From Legionella sp. (lineage in GTDB: Bacteria; Pseudomonadota; Gammaproteobacteria; Legionellales; Legionellaceae), in assembly GCA_004297865.1 (NCBI GenBank), contig SCSO01000081.1:1-12453 (forward strand): a DNA stretch of 12,453 bases. Direction: 5' to 3'. The translations under genes and the position numbers were made by a program. Every line of letters starts with the position of its first letter. The first letter of the stretch is position 1. The notes below the pieces were generated by a model, which searched no databases, was not told the DNA's origin, and saw only the letters and a program-made list of their open reading frames with translations. Of this stretch, positions 1 through 6,940 are shown in pieces.

Positions 1-654
1 TTGTGGCGCGGAAATGTTTGGTGCAACACTAGGTGCAGGAGTTGATGGAGAAGCAGTTGGCGCTACAACGGCAGTGGCTTCTTTGGTTTCCATGACTAAG
101 ATAGGAGTACCTTGAGCGACCTTATCTCCTAATTGAATTTTAATTTCTTTAATAGTACCAGCATAAGGAGAAGGAATATCCATAGTAGCTTTATCACCTT
201 CTAAGGTGACCAGCGCTTGATCTTTTTCAACTTCAGAGCCTACTTTAACTAAAACATCAATGACATCCACATCAGTGGCTCCACCAATATCAGGAATGGC
301 TACATCAACTCGTTGCGATTGAACTACAACGGGAGCTTCCTTCTTTGGCTCGTCTACTTTAGTCTCTTCTTTTTTGGATTCTTCTTTAGGAGTTTCTGCA
401 GTGCTCTTCTCTTCGCCTTCTACTTGCGCAATAAGAATCAAATCGCCTTCAGAAACTTTATCCCCTACCTTTACTTTAATTTGACTCACCGTCCCATCCA
501 CTGGTGAAGGGATTTCCATACTCGCTTTATCAGATTCCAATGTAATTAAAGAAGCATCTTTAGCAATTTTATCGCCTGCTTTGACTAGAATCTCAATGAC
601 ATCAACCGTTGCGCCGCCGATGTCAGGTATTTTAATTTCTATCTCTTTAGCCAT
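1..654 (-). CDS. aceF: Pyruvate dehydrogenase E2, dihydrolipoamide acetyltransferase (N-terminal part, cut at left edge)
   Basis: This is the E2 core of the pyruvate dehydrogenase complex, which moves the acetyl group from E1 to CoA through swinging lipoyl arms. The 218 visible residues hold two lipoyl domains, at about 2-77 and 116-191. Each carries the lipoylation motif, ESDKAS with Lys43 and EGDKAT with Lys155. The linker between them (about 80-112) is rich in Glu and Lys, whereas the one after the second domain (192-218) is rich in Ala, Pro and Ser, as is usual for E2 hinges. The subunit-binding and catalytic domains would lie beyond the left edge, and no stop occurs in the visible part. 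The start ATG is preceded by GAGGA at good spacing. It lies 47 bases after aceE on the same strand, so the two are very probably co-transcribed. The lipoyl lysines are the expected substrates of the LipB encoded at 9278. E. coli AceF has three lipoyl domains, so a two-domain version is plausible but unproven here. Confidence 0.95.
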   Translation of the reverse strand, partial: MAKEIEIKIPDIGGATVDVIEILVKAGDKIAKDASLITLESDKASMEIPSPVDGTVSQIKVKVGDKVSEGDLILIAQVEGEEKSTAETPKEESKKEETKVDEPKKEAPVVVQSQRVDVAIPDIGGATDVDVIDVLVKVGSEVEKDQALVTLEGDKATMDIPSPYAGTIKEIKIQLGDKVAQGTPILVMETKEATAVVAPTASPSTPAPSVAPNISAPQ

Positions 655-701
655 ATTTATCCTCAGCATTCAGTTAAACCGGAAGTATTTACCTCGTTTA
701 A

Positions 702-3365
702 CTAATGGGTAACTGGATCCAATTTATCGGGATTAATACCGTAACGTTTGATTGCATCAACTACTTGCGCTTTATCCATAGTGCCTTCGGCAACTAAAGC
801 ATTTAAAGCAGCGAGAACAATGTATTTGGCATCAACTTCAAAGAAATGGCGCAAACGTTCACGGGTATCACTACGACCATAGCCATCCGTTCCTAGAGTG
901 ATATAGCGATTAGGAACAAAAGGTCTAATTTGATCCGCGTATAAACGGATATAATCCGTAGCTGCAATCACTGGACCTTGAGTATCCTTTAATTGGGCGC
1001 TGACATAGGATTCTTGAGCTTTAGCTTCTGGGTGCAATAAATTGTACCGTTCAGCCATTAGACCATCACGACGTAATTCGTTAAAACTAGTGACACTCCA
1101 AATATCTGCGGTGACTGAATAATCTTGAGCTAACATCTCAGCGGCTTTAATCACTTCCCGTAAAATAGTGCCGCTACCCATCAACTGAACATGATTTTTA
1201 TTTTTTTTCTTAGCGGACTGTAGAACATACATTCCTTTGAGAATACCTTCTTCAACCCCTTCAGGCATATCGGGTTGCACATAGTTTTCATTCATAACTG
1301 TGATGTAGTAAAACACATTTTCCATTTTTTCATACATACGATAAAGACCATTTTGCATGATGACTGCCAGTTCGTATGCATAGGTAGGATCATAGGAAAC
1401 ACAATTCGGAATAGTTGCAGCATTAATATGGCTATGACCATCTTGATGCTGTAAGCCTTCTCCAGCTAAAGTGGTACGCCCAGCAGTAGCTCCCAGTAGG
1501 AATCCGCGAGCCCCCATATCTCCAGCCGCCCATGCTAAATCCCCAATACGTTGGAAACCAAACATAGAATAATAAATATAGAACGGAATCATCGTTAATT
1601 TATTGGTGCTATACGAAGTTGCTGCAGCAATCCACGAGCAGAAGGCTCCTGCTTCATTAATCCCTTCTTCTAAAATTTGCCCATCTTGCGCTTCGCGGTA
1701 ATACATCACCTGCTCATGATCTACTGGCGTGTATAATTGTCCGACCGGCGAATAAATACCAATTTGACGGAATAAACCTTCCATACCAAATGTACGACAT
1801 TCGTCAGGTACGATAGGAACAATTCTTGAGCTAATTTCTTTATTCTTTAGGAGAGTGGAAAGAATACGCACAAAAGCCATAGTAGTTGAAATTTCCCGAT
1901 CACCCATCCCTTTGGTTACTGAAGCAAAATCAGATAAAGGAGGGATAGCCAAAGGTGTAGCCTCTGTGGTGCGTGAGGGTAAATAACCACCTAAAGCCTC
2001 TCTTTGTTTTTTAATATATTGGATTTCGGGACTATCTTCTTCAGGCTTGTAGAAAGGAATCTCCGCAATATGTTCATCACTAATCGGAATGCTAAAACGA
2101 TCTCTAAAGGCCTTTAATTGATCAATAGTCATTTTCTTTTGTTGATGGGTAATGTTTTGCCCTTCACCTGCAGCACCCATCCCATAACCTTTAATCGTTT
2201 TGGCTAGAATAACGGTTGGACTACCTTTATGCTCGACCGCCTCAGCGTAAGCTGCATATACCTTTTGTGGATCATGACCACCTCGGTTAAGCCGCCAGAT
2301 TTCTTCATCCGACAGGTTATCCACCATTTTTTTCAATTCAGGGTATTTATTAAAGAAATGTTGTCTTACATAAGAGCCATCATTGGCTTTATAGGCTTGA
2401 TAATCCCCATCCAAACATTCTTCCATGCGTTTTTGCATCCAGCCTTGTTTATCTTGGGCAAATAAAGGATCCCAACGACCACCCCATATGACTTTAATCA
2501 CCTTCCAACCGGCGCCACGAAATACACCTTCCAATTCTTGAATAATTTTTCCATTACCACGAACAGGACCATCTAGACGTTGGAGATTACAGTTCACCAC
2601 AAAAATGAGGTTATCTAATTTTTCTCGTGCAGCAATGCTTAGAGCTCCTACTGATTCCGGCTCATCCATTTCACCATCACCAAGAAAAGCCCAAACCTTA
2701 CGCCCTTCAGCTTTGATGAGGCCGCGATTTTCCAAATACTTAAGGAAACGAGCTTGATAAATAGCTTGTAAGGGACCTAAACCCATAGAAACTGTAGGAA
2801 ATTGCCAGAAATCAGGCATTAGCCAAGGATGTGGATAAGAAGACAAACCATCAACCTCTACTTCCTGACGGAATTTATCCAGTTGATTTTCACTTAAACG
2901 CCCTTCAAGAAAAGCACGTGCATAAATACCTGGGGAAGAATGGCCTTGAATATATAAAAGATCGCCACCATTTCCACCTTTTGGCCCTTTAAAGAAATGG
3001 TTGAAACCGACCTCATATAAAGTAGAGGAAGAGGCGTAAGAAGCAATATGACCACCTAATTCGGCAGCATACTTACCAGCTCTTAGCACCATAGCTACAG
3101 CATTCCAACGGATCAACGCATTGATCCGTTTAGTAATTCCCTCATCGGGAGGCATTTGCTTTTCTTCGTAATTTTTAATGGTATTACGATATGGTGTATG
3201 AATAGAACTCGCTAATTTAACACCTTCTGCATTTGCCTTGCTTAATAGCTGCTGCAAAAGAAAGGCTGCACGTTCGGAACCATCATTGGCAAATACAGAT
3301 TGTAAGGCATCCAGCCATTCACGTGTTTCAATTGGATCTAAATCAAAATTAGTTTCATTTGCCAT
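702..3365 (-). CDS. aceE: Pyruvate dehydrogenase E1 component, homodimeric type
   Basis: This is the thiamine-diphosphate E1 that decarboxylates pyruvate and acetylates the E2 lipoyl arm. From the chosen start it has 887 residues, the same length as E. coli AceE. Recalled active-site residues of the E. coli enzyme fall at identical numbers: His106 (GGHIAS), His142 (QGHSSPG), the ThDP/Mg motif GDGEMDEPES from 229 with Asp230, Asn258 and Asn260 (NCNLQRLDGP), and His407 (NITHQ). A GLQHQDGHS loop follows in the C-terminal half. An in-frame ATG 18 bases upstream (3383) has no ribosome-binding site, whereas the ATG at 3365 has GGGGA eight bases before it. That spacing and the exact numbering match decide the start. 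The gene lies 27 bases after the cysteine-rich lipoprotein gene and 47 bases before aceF. No pdhR-like regulator is next to it. A lysine/asparagine-rich stretch is encoded by an A8 run near 1201-1208. Confidence 0.98.
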   Translation of the reverse strand: MANETNFDLDPIETREWLDALQSVFANDGSERAAFLLQQLLSKANAEGVKLASSIHTPYRNTIKNYEEKQMPPDEGITKRINALIRWNAVAMVLRAGKYAAELGGHIASYASSSTLYEVGFNHFFKGPKGGNGGDLLYIQGHSSPGIYARAFLEGRLSENQLDKFRQEVEVDGLSSYPHPWLMPDFWQFPTVSMGLGPLQAIYQARFLKYLENRGLIKAEGRKVWAFLGDGEMDEPESVGALSIAAREKLDNLIFVVNCNLQRLDGPVRGNGKIIQELEGVFRGAGWKVIKVIWGGRWDPLFAQDKQGWMQKRMEECLDGDYQAYKANDGSYVRQHFFNKYPELKKMVDNLSDEEIWRLNRGGHDPQKVYAAYAEAVEHKGSPTVILAKTIKGYGMGAAGEGQNITHQQKKMTIDQLKAFRDRFSIPISDEHIAEIPFYKPEEDSPEIQYIKKQREALGGYLPSRTTEATPLAIPPLSDFASVTKGMGDREISTTMAFVRILSTLLKNKEISSRIVPIVPDECRTFGMEGLFRQIGIYSPVGQLYTPVDHEQVMYYREAQDGQILEEGINEAGAFCSWIAAATSYSTNKLTMIPFYIYYSMFGFQRIGDLAWAAGDMGARGFLLGATAGRTTLAGEGLQHQDGHSHINAATIPNCVSYDPTYAYELAVIMQNGLYRMYEKMENVFYYITVMNENYVQPDMPEGVEEGILKGMYVLQSAKKKNKNHVQLMGSGTILREVIKAAEMLAQDYSVTADIWSVTSFNELRRDGLMAERYNLLHPEAKAQESYVSAQLKDTQGPVIAATDYIRLYADQIRPFVPNRYITLGTDGYGRSDTRERLRHFFEVDAKYIVLAALNALVAEGTMDKAQVVDAIKRYGINPDKLDPVTH

Positions 3366-3392
3366 GAAAAAGGTCCCCAACATTCGATCATT

Positions 3393-3764
3393 TTAGGTGC
3401 AATAAGGTACAGCTTGTAATCTTTTTTTGATTACTCCAGTGCATGCTTGAATGCAAGTACTGAAATCTGCTGAACAATTACAGGTTGTTTTGCGGCATTG
3501 TAGTGGATCACGGTAAGAATTCAACTCACGAGCTATAATTTGGCCTTGAATCCGCTGTTGATGCACATATTTTGAATAATTCGTAGCTGTTTTGTACCGT
3601 GAGGCTGAAGAACAAGCTGGGCAATTATTAACACAACTACTTTTACAATGGTTTAATTTTTGTACACACATTTGTGCGCAAGGCTTATTTGAAATGCTCA
3701 GGGTATTACAACCAGAAAGAGATAAAGCCATGAAGCAAATCAAAAGGCGAATTAGTAGGTTCAT
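3393..3764 (-). CDS. Small cysteine-rich lipoprotein, function unknown
   Basis: I do not recognise this 123-residue protein. It begins with a short basic N-terminus and a hydrophobic stretch ending in the lipobox LSGC, so it should be cut before Cys19, lipidated and exported. The mature part has 12 further cysteines: 29, 33, 40, 44, 48, 51, 90, 95, 97, 104, 108 and 122. They fall into two clusters separated by a Tyr/Gln/Arg-rich middle. The first cluster has a CX3C-X6-CX3C arrangement, and CX6CX3C recurs in the second. An even number in an oxidising compartment suggests up to six disulphides, although metal binding cannot be excluded. The ATG is preceded by GATGGA at usable spacing. It sits 26 bases after the ampE-like gene and 27 bases before aceE, so it should be co-transcribed with both. 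There is no sign of breakage. The reading frame and lipobox are convincing; the function is open. Confidence 0.85.
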   Translation of the reverse strand: MNLLIRLLICFMALSLSGCNTLSISNKPCAQMCVQKLNHCKSSCVNNCPACSSASRYKTATNYSKYVHQQRIQGQIIARELNSYRDPLQCRKTTCNCSADFSTCIQACTGVIKKRLQAVPYCT

Positions 3765-3790
3765 AGTATAGTTCCATCATTGATAATGTA

Positions 3791-4534
3791 TTACATCCAT
3801 GCAGCTAGAGTAAATAAAGCAATCATGACCAATAACACGATGGTAGCTTGCTCAACTAAGGTTTCTGCCACCGGCATAGGAATTTCTTCGTCTGGATTGG
3901 TGCGCACTGCTTGTAAACCACATTCACTCAATAAGGTATCGTTCTTTTCCGGTGAGGCTAAAAGATATTGCCGTAAACTCACAAAACCCTGTTGAAAATT
4001 ACCTACTAGCAAATAGAGTATGGCAGTTAAACGTGCAGGTAACCATTCAAGAATATTAGTAGCTTGTCTGGCTTCAGTATGAACTGCAGGAATGGTTTGG
4101 CTTAAACTGATTAAACGATAAGCAATAATTGCAATGGGTCCTGCAAGGATATACCAGAAAATAACTGCAAATAATTGACTATTGACCAAAGCAAAATAAT
4201 GTCCAATCTGAGGTTGCTTAACTTCTTTTTCTGTTACCGGGTAAAAAGCGTTCTGCGGGCCTAGGCAATAGAAAAAGATAATAATACTTAAAATCAAACC
4301 AGCAAAACCAAAAATTATCGAATATAAGGCACAGTAAATAATAGCACTCGTTATGACTATAGGTAGAACAATGGTTGCTAGTTTCAACCAAGGGCTTTTT
4401 AAATAAGTACTTTTTTCATCCAATTGCAAAATGCGCTTTGCATAGTCTGCAAACCAGGAAAAACGCTGATAAGACATAGAGTGCATTAAAAATCTTTCGC
4501 TAAGCAAACAAATGACAATGACTAATAATTTCAT
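3791..4534 (-). CDS. ampE: AmpE-like inner-membrane protein
   Basis: The 247 residues match the AmpE family in layout and short motifs. The N-terminus MKLLVIVICLLSERF resembles E. coli AmpE (an LLVLIFERLF-type start). LEWLPARLTAILYLLVG at 162-178 resembles the LDWVPVRLAG region, and the protein ends in a hydrophobic helix (about 229-247), as AmpE does. Other likely membrane segments are at about 51-69, 72-91 and 121-140. AmpE is described as a membrane partner of AmpD in the ampDE operon, with a proposed sensory role in beta-lactamase induction; its biochemical activity is not established. No ampD is present here. The start lies 4 bases after the antiporter stop, and its ribosome-binding site (AAGGA) overlaps the last antiporter codons, so translation is probably coupled. 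In E. coli ampDE also lies close to aceEF, so this neighbourhood may be ancestral. The alternative is another member of the AmpE/CobD-like membrane superfamily. Confidence 0.82.
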   Translation of the reverse strand: MKLLVIVICLLSERFLMHSMSYQRFSWFADYAKRILQLDEKSTYLKSPWLKLATIVLPIVITSAIIYCALYSIIFGFAGLILSIIIFFYCLGPQNAFYPVTEKEVKQPQIGHYFALVNSQLFAVIFWYILAGPIAIIAYRLISLSQTIPAVHTEARQATNILEWLPARLTAILYLLVGNFQQGFVSLRQYLLASPEKNDTLLSECGLQAVRTNPDEEIPMPVAETLVEQATIVLLVMIALFTLAAWM

Positions 4535-4538
4535 TATG

Positions 4539-5711
4539 TTAATCCTTACGCATTTTGTCAGACAATGCTATTGGTGTTGGATAGTTTAGAACGACCACAT
4601 AGGAAGAAACAATAAAAGTTAAAATGGTCGTTGCTTGAATTAAGTTAGAAGCTACTTCGGATATTAAACCTGTACTTAACGCAATACTGGCTACTAAAAG
4701 AGAAAATTCACTAGCTTGCCCGAGGCGCACACCAACTTCTTTAGCAACCGGTTTTCTTTCTCCGGAACGGTAAAGCATGGCGTAAAAAAGCACGGGTTTA
4801 ATGAGAAGTACCAAGGTGGCTAAGATAAACGCTGGTATAACCACTTGTGCACCAAAGCTAAAATTAAAGGTTGCCCCTATCGAAAAGAAAAACATCACTA
4901 AAAAAAAGTCTCTTAAGGGCTTTAAGCTTTCTGCAATAAACAAGGAAATGGGGCTAGCTGCTAGAGCAACTCCGGCAATAAACGCTCCAATGTCCTCAGA
5001 GAGACCCAATTTTTGCGCTAATACAGATAAGCCTAAGCACCAACCAATAGAAAGTAAAAACACGTATTCTTGAGTTCTATCAAAACGAGCTAATAGTTTG
5101 ATTAAAATATAACGTTCAAAAAGAAAAGCAAAGAAGCATAAGGCGGGTAAAGCAATTCCAACTAAGATCAAATCATCAAAAGTTAAACCACCACCCTGCT
5201 GAGCACCATTGATCAAAATTAAAACGATAATCGCGATAAGGTCTTGCATCAGTAGAACCCCAATCATGACTTCACCAGTATGCTGATGATGTAATATAGT
5301 AGTAGGTAATAATTTCAAGCCGATAATGGTACTGGAAAACATCATCGAGGCACCTAGAACTAGTGATTCAAGTTTAGTCAAACCAAACCATATCCCTATA
5401 CAATAAGCGATCCAAGCAAAAATTATAGAGCTTACTACAGCGATTAACGTGACCTTTTTTAACATGTGCAGAAGGTTTTGTGGTTGTAGATGCAGCCCCA
5501 ATAAAAAGAGCAGAAACACAATCCCAATATCGCCAACTTGTTTGATTGTGGTGACATCAGGAACTAACTTTAAACCCCAAGGCCCTAAAATCGCCCCTAG
5601 GATAATATAAGCCACGAGTAAAGATTGTTTAGTATACAAAACAAAAGTGGATAAACAGGCAGCTCCAGCGAAGATTAGGAAGATGGTATAAAACACTGAG
5701 CTATCATGCAT
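4539..5711 (-). CDS. CPA2-family cation:proton antiporter (membrane domain only)
   Basis: This is a polytopic inner-membrane protein of 390 residues, hydrophobic throughout, with about 11-13 predicted helices. Features of the CPA2 (KefB/KefC-type) exchanger fold are visible: LGAILGPWGL at 38-47, LLFLLGLHL at 67-75, LLMQDLIAI at 153-161 with the conserved Asp157, GAFIAGVALA at 242-251, the FFFSIGATFNF re-entrant region at 274-284 and GQASEFSLLVASIA at 331-344. It should exchange K+ or Na+ for H+. The protein ends right after the membrane domain (YPTPIALSDKMRKD) and lacks the cytoplasmic nucleotide-binding KTN domain that gates KefB and KefC, which are about 600 residues long. The end looks natural because the stop lies 4 bases before ampE. 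It appears to be the first gene of the minus-strand operon. The ribosome-binding site is weak (CAGG close to the ATG). Substrate ion and regulation cannot be told from sequence. Confidence 0.9.
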   Translation of the reverse strand: MHDSSVFYTIFLIFAGAACLSTFVLYTKQSLLVAYIILGAILGPWGLKLVPDVTTIKQVGDIGIVFLLFLLGLHLQPQNLLHMLKKVTLIAVVSSIIFAWIAYCIGIWFGLTKLESLVLGASMMFSSTIIGLKLLPTTILHHQHTGEVMIGVLLMQDLIAIIVLILINGAQQGGGLTFDDLILVGIALPALCFFAFLFERYILIKLLARFDRTQEYVFLLSIGWCLGLSVLAQKLGLSEDIGAFIAGVALAASPISLFIAESLKPLRDFFLVMFFFSIGATFNFSFGAQVVIPAFILATLVLLIKPVLFYAMLYRSGERKPVAKEVGVRLGQASEFSLLVASIALSTGLISEVASNLIQATTILTFIVSSYVVVLNYPTPIALSDKMRKD

Positions 5712-5804
5712 TTAACCTGAGCCCTCTTTTATTTTATTAAATTTGATGAGTATTATGAATTTTATCTATTTATCCACTAATTAGCTAGGGGCTTAGAGAG
5801 ATTT

Positions 5805-5832
5805 GTGGGTTGGGTCATTTGACTCAACCCAC
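5805..5832. repeat. 12-bp stem palindrome in the antiporter-rlpA gap
   Basis: GTGGGTTGGGTC (5805-5816) and GACTCAACCCAC (5821-5832) form a 12-bp stem with one G-T pair around the loop ATTT. Neither side is followed by a T run, so a classical intrinsic terminator is not supported. A GGGTTGGGTC/GACTCAACCC palindrome in a gap resembles the short dispersed intergenic repeats found in many gammaproteobacteria. Whether copies exist elsewhere in this genome cannot be seen. It lies downstream of rlpA and upstream of the antiporter operon, so it might stabilise the 3' end of rlpA mRNA. Confidence 0.6.
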
Positions 5833-5840
5833 CACACGAT

Positions 5841-5864
5841 GGATTTCTTCCCTCTCGGGGATGA
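5841..5864. repeat. Possible REP-like unit next to the palindrome
   Basis: The stretch GGATTTCTTCCCTCTCGGGG followed by ATGA has the shape of the common REP-type unit with GGATTCCCGC, a short loop, GCGGGAATGA. The stem TTCCC (5848-5852) pairs with GGGGA (5857-5861), including one G-T pair, around TCTC. It is a degenerate copy at best. It starts eight bases after the 12-bp palindrome, so both could be parts of one composite repeat. Confidence 0.35.
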
Positions 5865-5899
5865 CAAAATTAAATTCAAATCGAGATCACAGGAGTCAC

Positions 5900-6760
5900 T
5901 TATATCAGCACAGAAAAAGAACCAGTAACCCCATTATGGGCCAATTTCATTTTTAAACTATCTGCCATGCCTTTATTACCAAATGGGCCTACACGCACGA
6001 TAAAATGTTCTTTATAGTGCTCAATAAATACTGGTGAGGTAGACAATTGGGTTAATTTATCCTTTAAACGTCGCGCGAGAAACTCACTTGAAAAGGCGCC
6101 CGCCTGTAAATAATAATGCGCTTGTCCCGCAGGCCCCATTAAAGTTTCAATCTCTACATGCGCCGTGCCTTTAGGAAAAACTCCAAGTTTAAGGGCTGCT
6201 GCATAAGAAAGATCAATGACTCGATCTGAGTGAAATGGGCCACGGTCGTTTACTTTAACTACAGCAACCTTACCATTTTCTAAGTTTTTTACTCGCACGT
6301 AAGTAGGCAAAGGCAAAGTCTTGTGAGCTGCAGTCATAACATACATATTGTAAGGTTCGCCACTTGAGGTTCTTTGCTTATGAAATTTAGTGCCATACCA
6401 AGAAGCAACTCCTCGAGCCTTATAACCAGTAGAATTTTTCATCACTTCATACATGCGCCCATCTACTGCATATTCGGTAGGATTACCGTAACGACTTAAT
6501 GGTTCTTTAGCAGGAATTGGCTCTTTAAAACTGACTGACTTATTTTTATTAGGCGCACCATCTTGAGCTTGTAAATAACGATGGTTGGAATTTTTATAAC
6601 GATTATAGATAGCTGCATTGACCACAGGCCGAGTCGGTTTTGCATCGGTTTTTGTGGTTCTTTTGGAATCAGTTACTGATTGATTGGGTGGTGTTGAATT
6701 GTGGCATCCCATAATTAACAGGCTGATTAATAGTACTATTTTTCGCATATTTTCTATCAT
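5900..6760 (-). CDS. rlpA: RlpA, septal ring lytic transglycosylase-type lipoprotein with SPOR domain
   Basis: RlpA is an outer-membrane lipoprotein that cleaves peptidoglycan strands lacking stem peptides at the division site (shown for Pseudomonas aeruginosa). The 286 residues show a lipoprotein signal ending at IMGC (Cys19), a low-complexity linker to about 85, a double-psi beta-barrel at about 115-206 and a C-terminal SPOR domain at about 214-286. The barrel has GVASWYG, and the residues corresponding to the proposed catalytic set are present: Glu135 (SSGEPYN), His146 (TAAHKTLP) and Asp172 (VNDRGPF). The SPOR domain shows YYLQAGAF and the IVRVGPF strand and should bind denuded septal glycan. 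Met at -2 of the lipobox is unusual but tolerated. A second in-frame ATG at 6748 would leave only 14 residues before the lipidated Cys, so the upstream ATG is preferred, although neither has a strong ribosome-binding site. It is divergent from dacA, which is often adjacent in related bacteria. Confidence 0.95.
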   Translation of the reverse strand: MIENMRKIVLLISLLIMGCHNSTPPNQSVTDSKRTTKTDAKPTRPVVNAAIYNRYKNSNHRYLQAQDGAPNKNKSVSFKEPIPAKEPLSRYGNPTEYAVDGRMYEVMKNSTGYKARGVASWYGTKFHKQRTSSGEPYNMYVMTAAHKTLPLPTYVRVKNLENGKVAVVKVNDRGPFHSDRVIDLSYAAALKLGVFPKGTAHVEIETLMGPAGQAHYYLQAGAFSSEFLARRLKDKLTQLSTSPVFIEHYKEHFIVRVGPFGNKGMADSLKMKLAHNGVTGSFSVLI

Positions 6761-6781
6761 TCTCTGATTATTCAGAGTGCT

Positions 6782-6810
6782 AATATACCTAAATTTTGCT
6801 TATAATCGAA
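6782..6810 (-). promoter_or_regulatory. Candidate rlpA promoter
   Basis: On the minus strand TTCGAT (6810-6805) and TATATT (6787-6782) are 17 bases apart. The -10 is good and the -35 is poor. Transcription would start near 6775, giving a leader of about 15 bases before the rlpA ATG at 6760. This is a visual match only. Confidence 0.3.
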
Positions 6811-6818
6811 GTTTTGAT

Positions 6819-6832
6819 TGCAATAATTTGCA
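6819..6832. repeat. Small inverted repeat in the rlpA-dacA divergent region
   Basis: TGCAA (6819-6823) and TTGCA (6828-6832) form a perfect 5-bp inverted repeat around TAAT. It lies between the candidate promoters of rlpA and dacA, just upstream of the rlpA -35. It could be a regulator binding site, but a repeat this short in AT-rich DNA may be chance. Confidence 0.25.
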
Positions 6833-6878
6833 TTTTCTTAAGAATCTCAAAAAAAACGATTTATTTAGTTGAAGTAGA

Positions 6879-6908
6879 TTGGTTGCAGCGAAAATGCTGT
6901 GATAAGAT
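6879..6908 (+). promoter_or_regulatory. Candidate dacA promoter
   Basis: TTGGTT (6879-6884) and TAAGAT (6903-6908) are 18 bases apart. The start would be near 6915 with a leader of about 26 bases that includes the AGGT ribosome-binding site before the dacA ATG. An overlapping TTGCAG (6883) is an alternative -35 for a slightly later -10. If real, it would serve the whole dacA-dat-ybeD-lipB-lssY run. Confidence 0.3.
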
Positions 6909-6940
6909 ATATTTATTTTTGCAACTACTCAGGTAAAATT

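Noticed and set aside
313..507. Plus-strand frame of 64 residues opposite aceF
   Set aside because: It is antisense to the lipoyl-domain coding region and is Phe/Leu-rich, as expected for the complement of Lys/Glu-rich codons.
1195..1208. A8/A5 runs in aceE as a programmed slippage site
   Set aside because: The frame continues normally into conserved sequence, and the run encodes a Lys/Asn loop. No alternative product or stimulatory structure is evident.
2229..2465. Plus-strand frame opposite aceE
   Set aside because: It lies wholly opposite conserved aceE coding sequence, with no ribosome-binding site or family motif.
3366..3383. Upstream in-frame ATG of aceE adding six residues
   Set aside because: It has no ribosome-binding site. 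Starting at 3365 gives 887 residues, with active-site numbering identical to that recalled for E. coli AceE.
3780..3995. Plus-strand frame opposite the ampE 3' end
   Set aside because: It is a shadow of the ampE frame with no supporting motif.
5805..5832. Palindrome as an intrinsic terminator for rlpA
   Set aside because: No T run follows the stem on either strand.
6899..6940. GTG start adding 14 residues to dacA
   Set aside because: The added residues precede an otherwise normal signal peptide, and the ATG at 6941 has its own ribosome-binding site. The GTG also overlaps the candidate -10 region.
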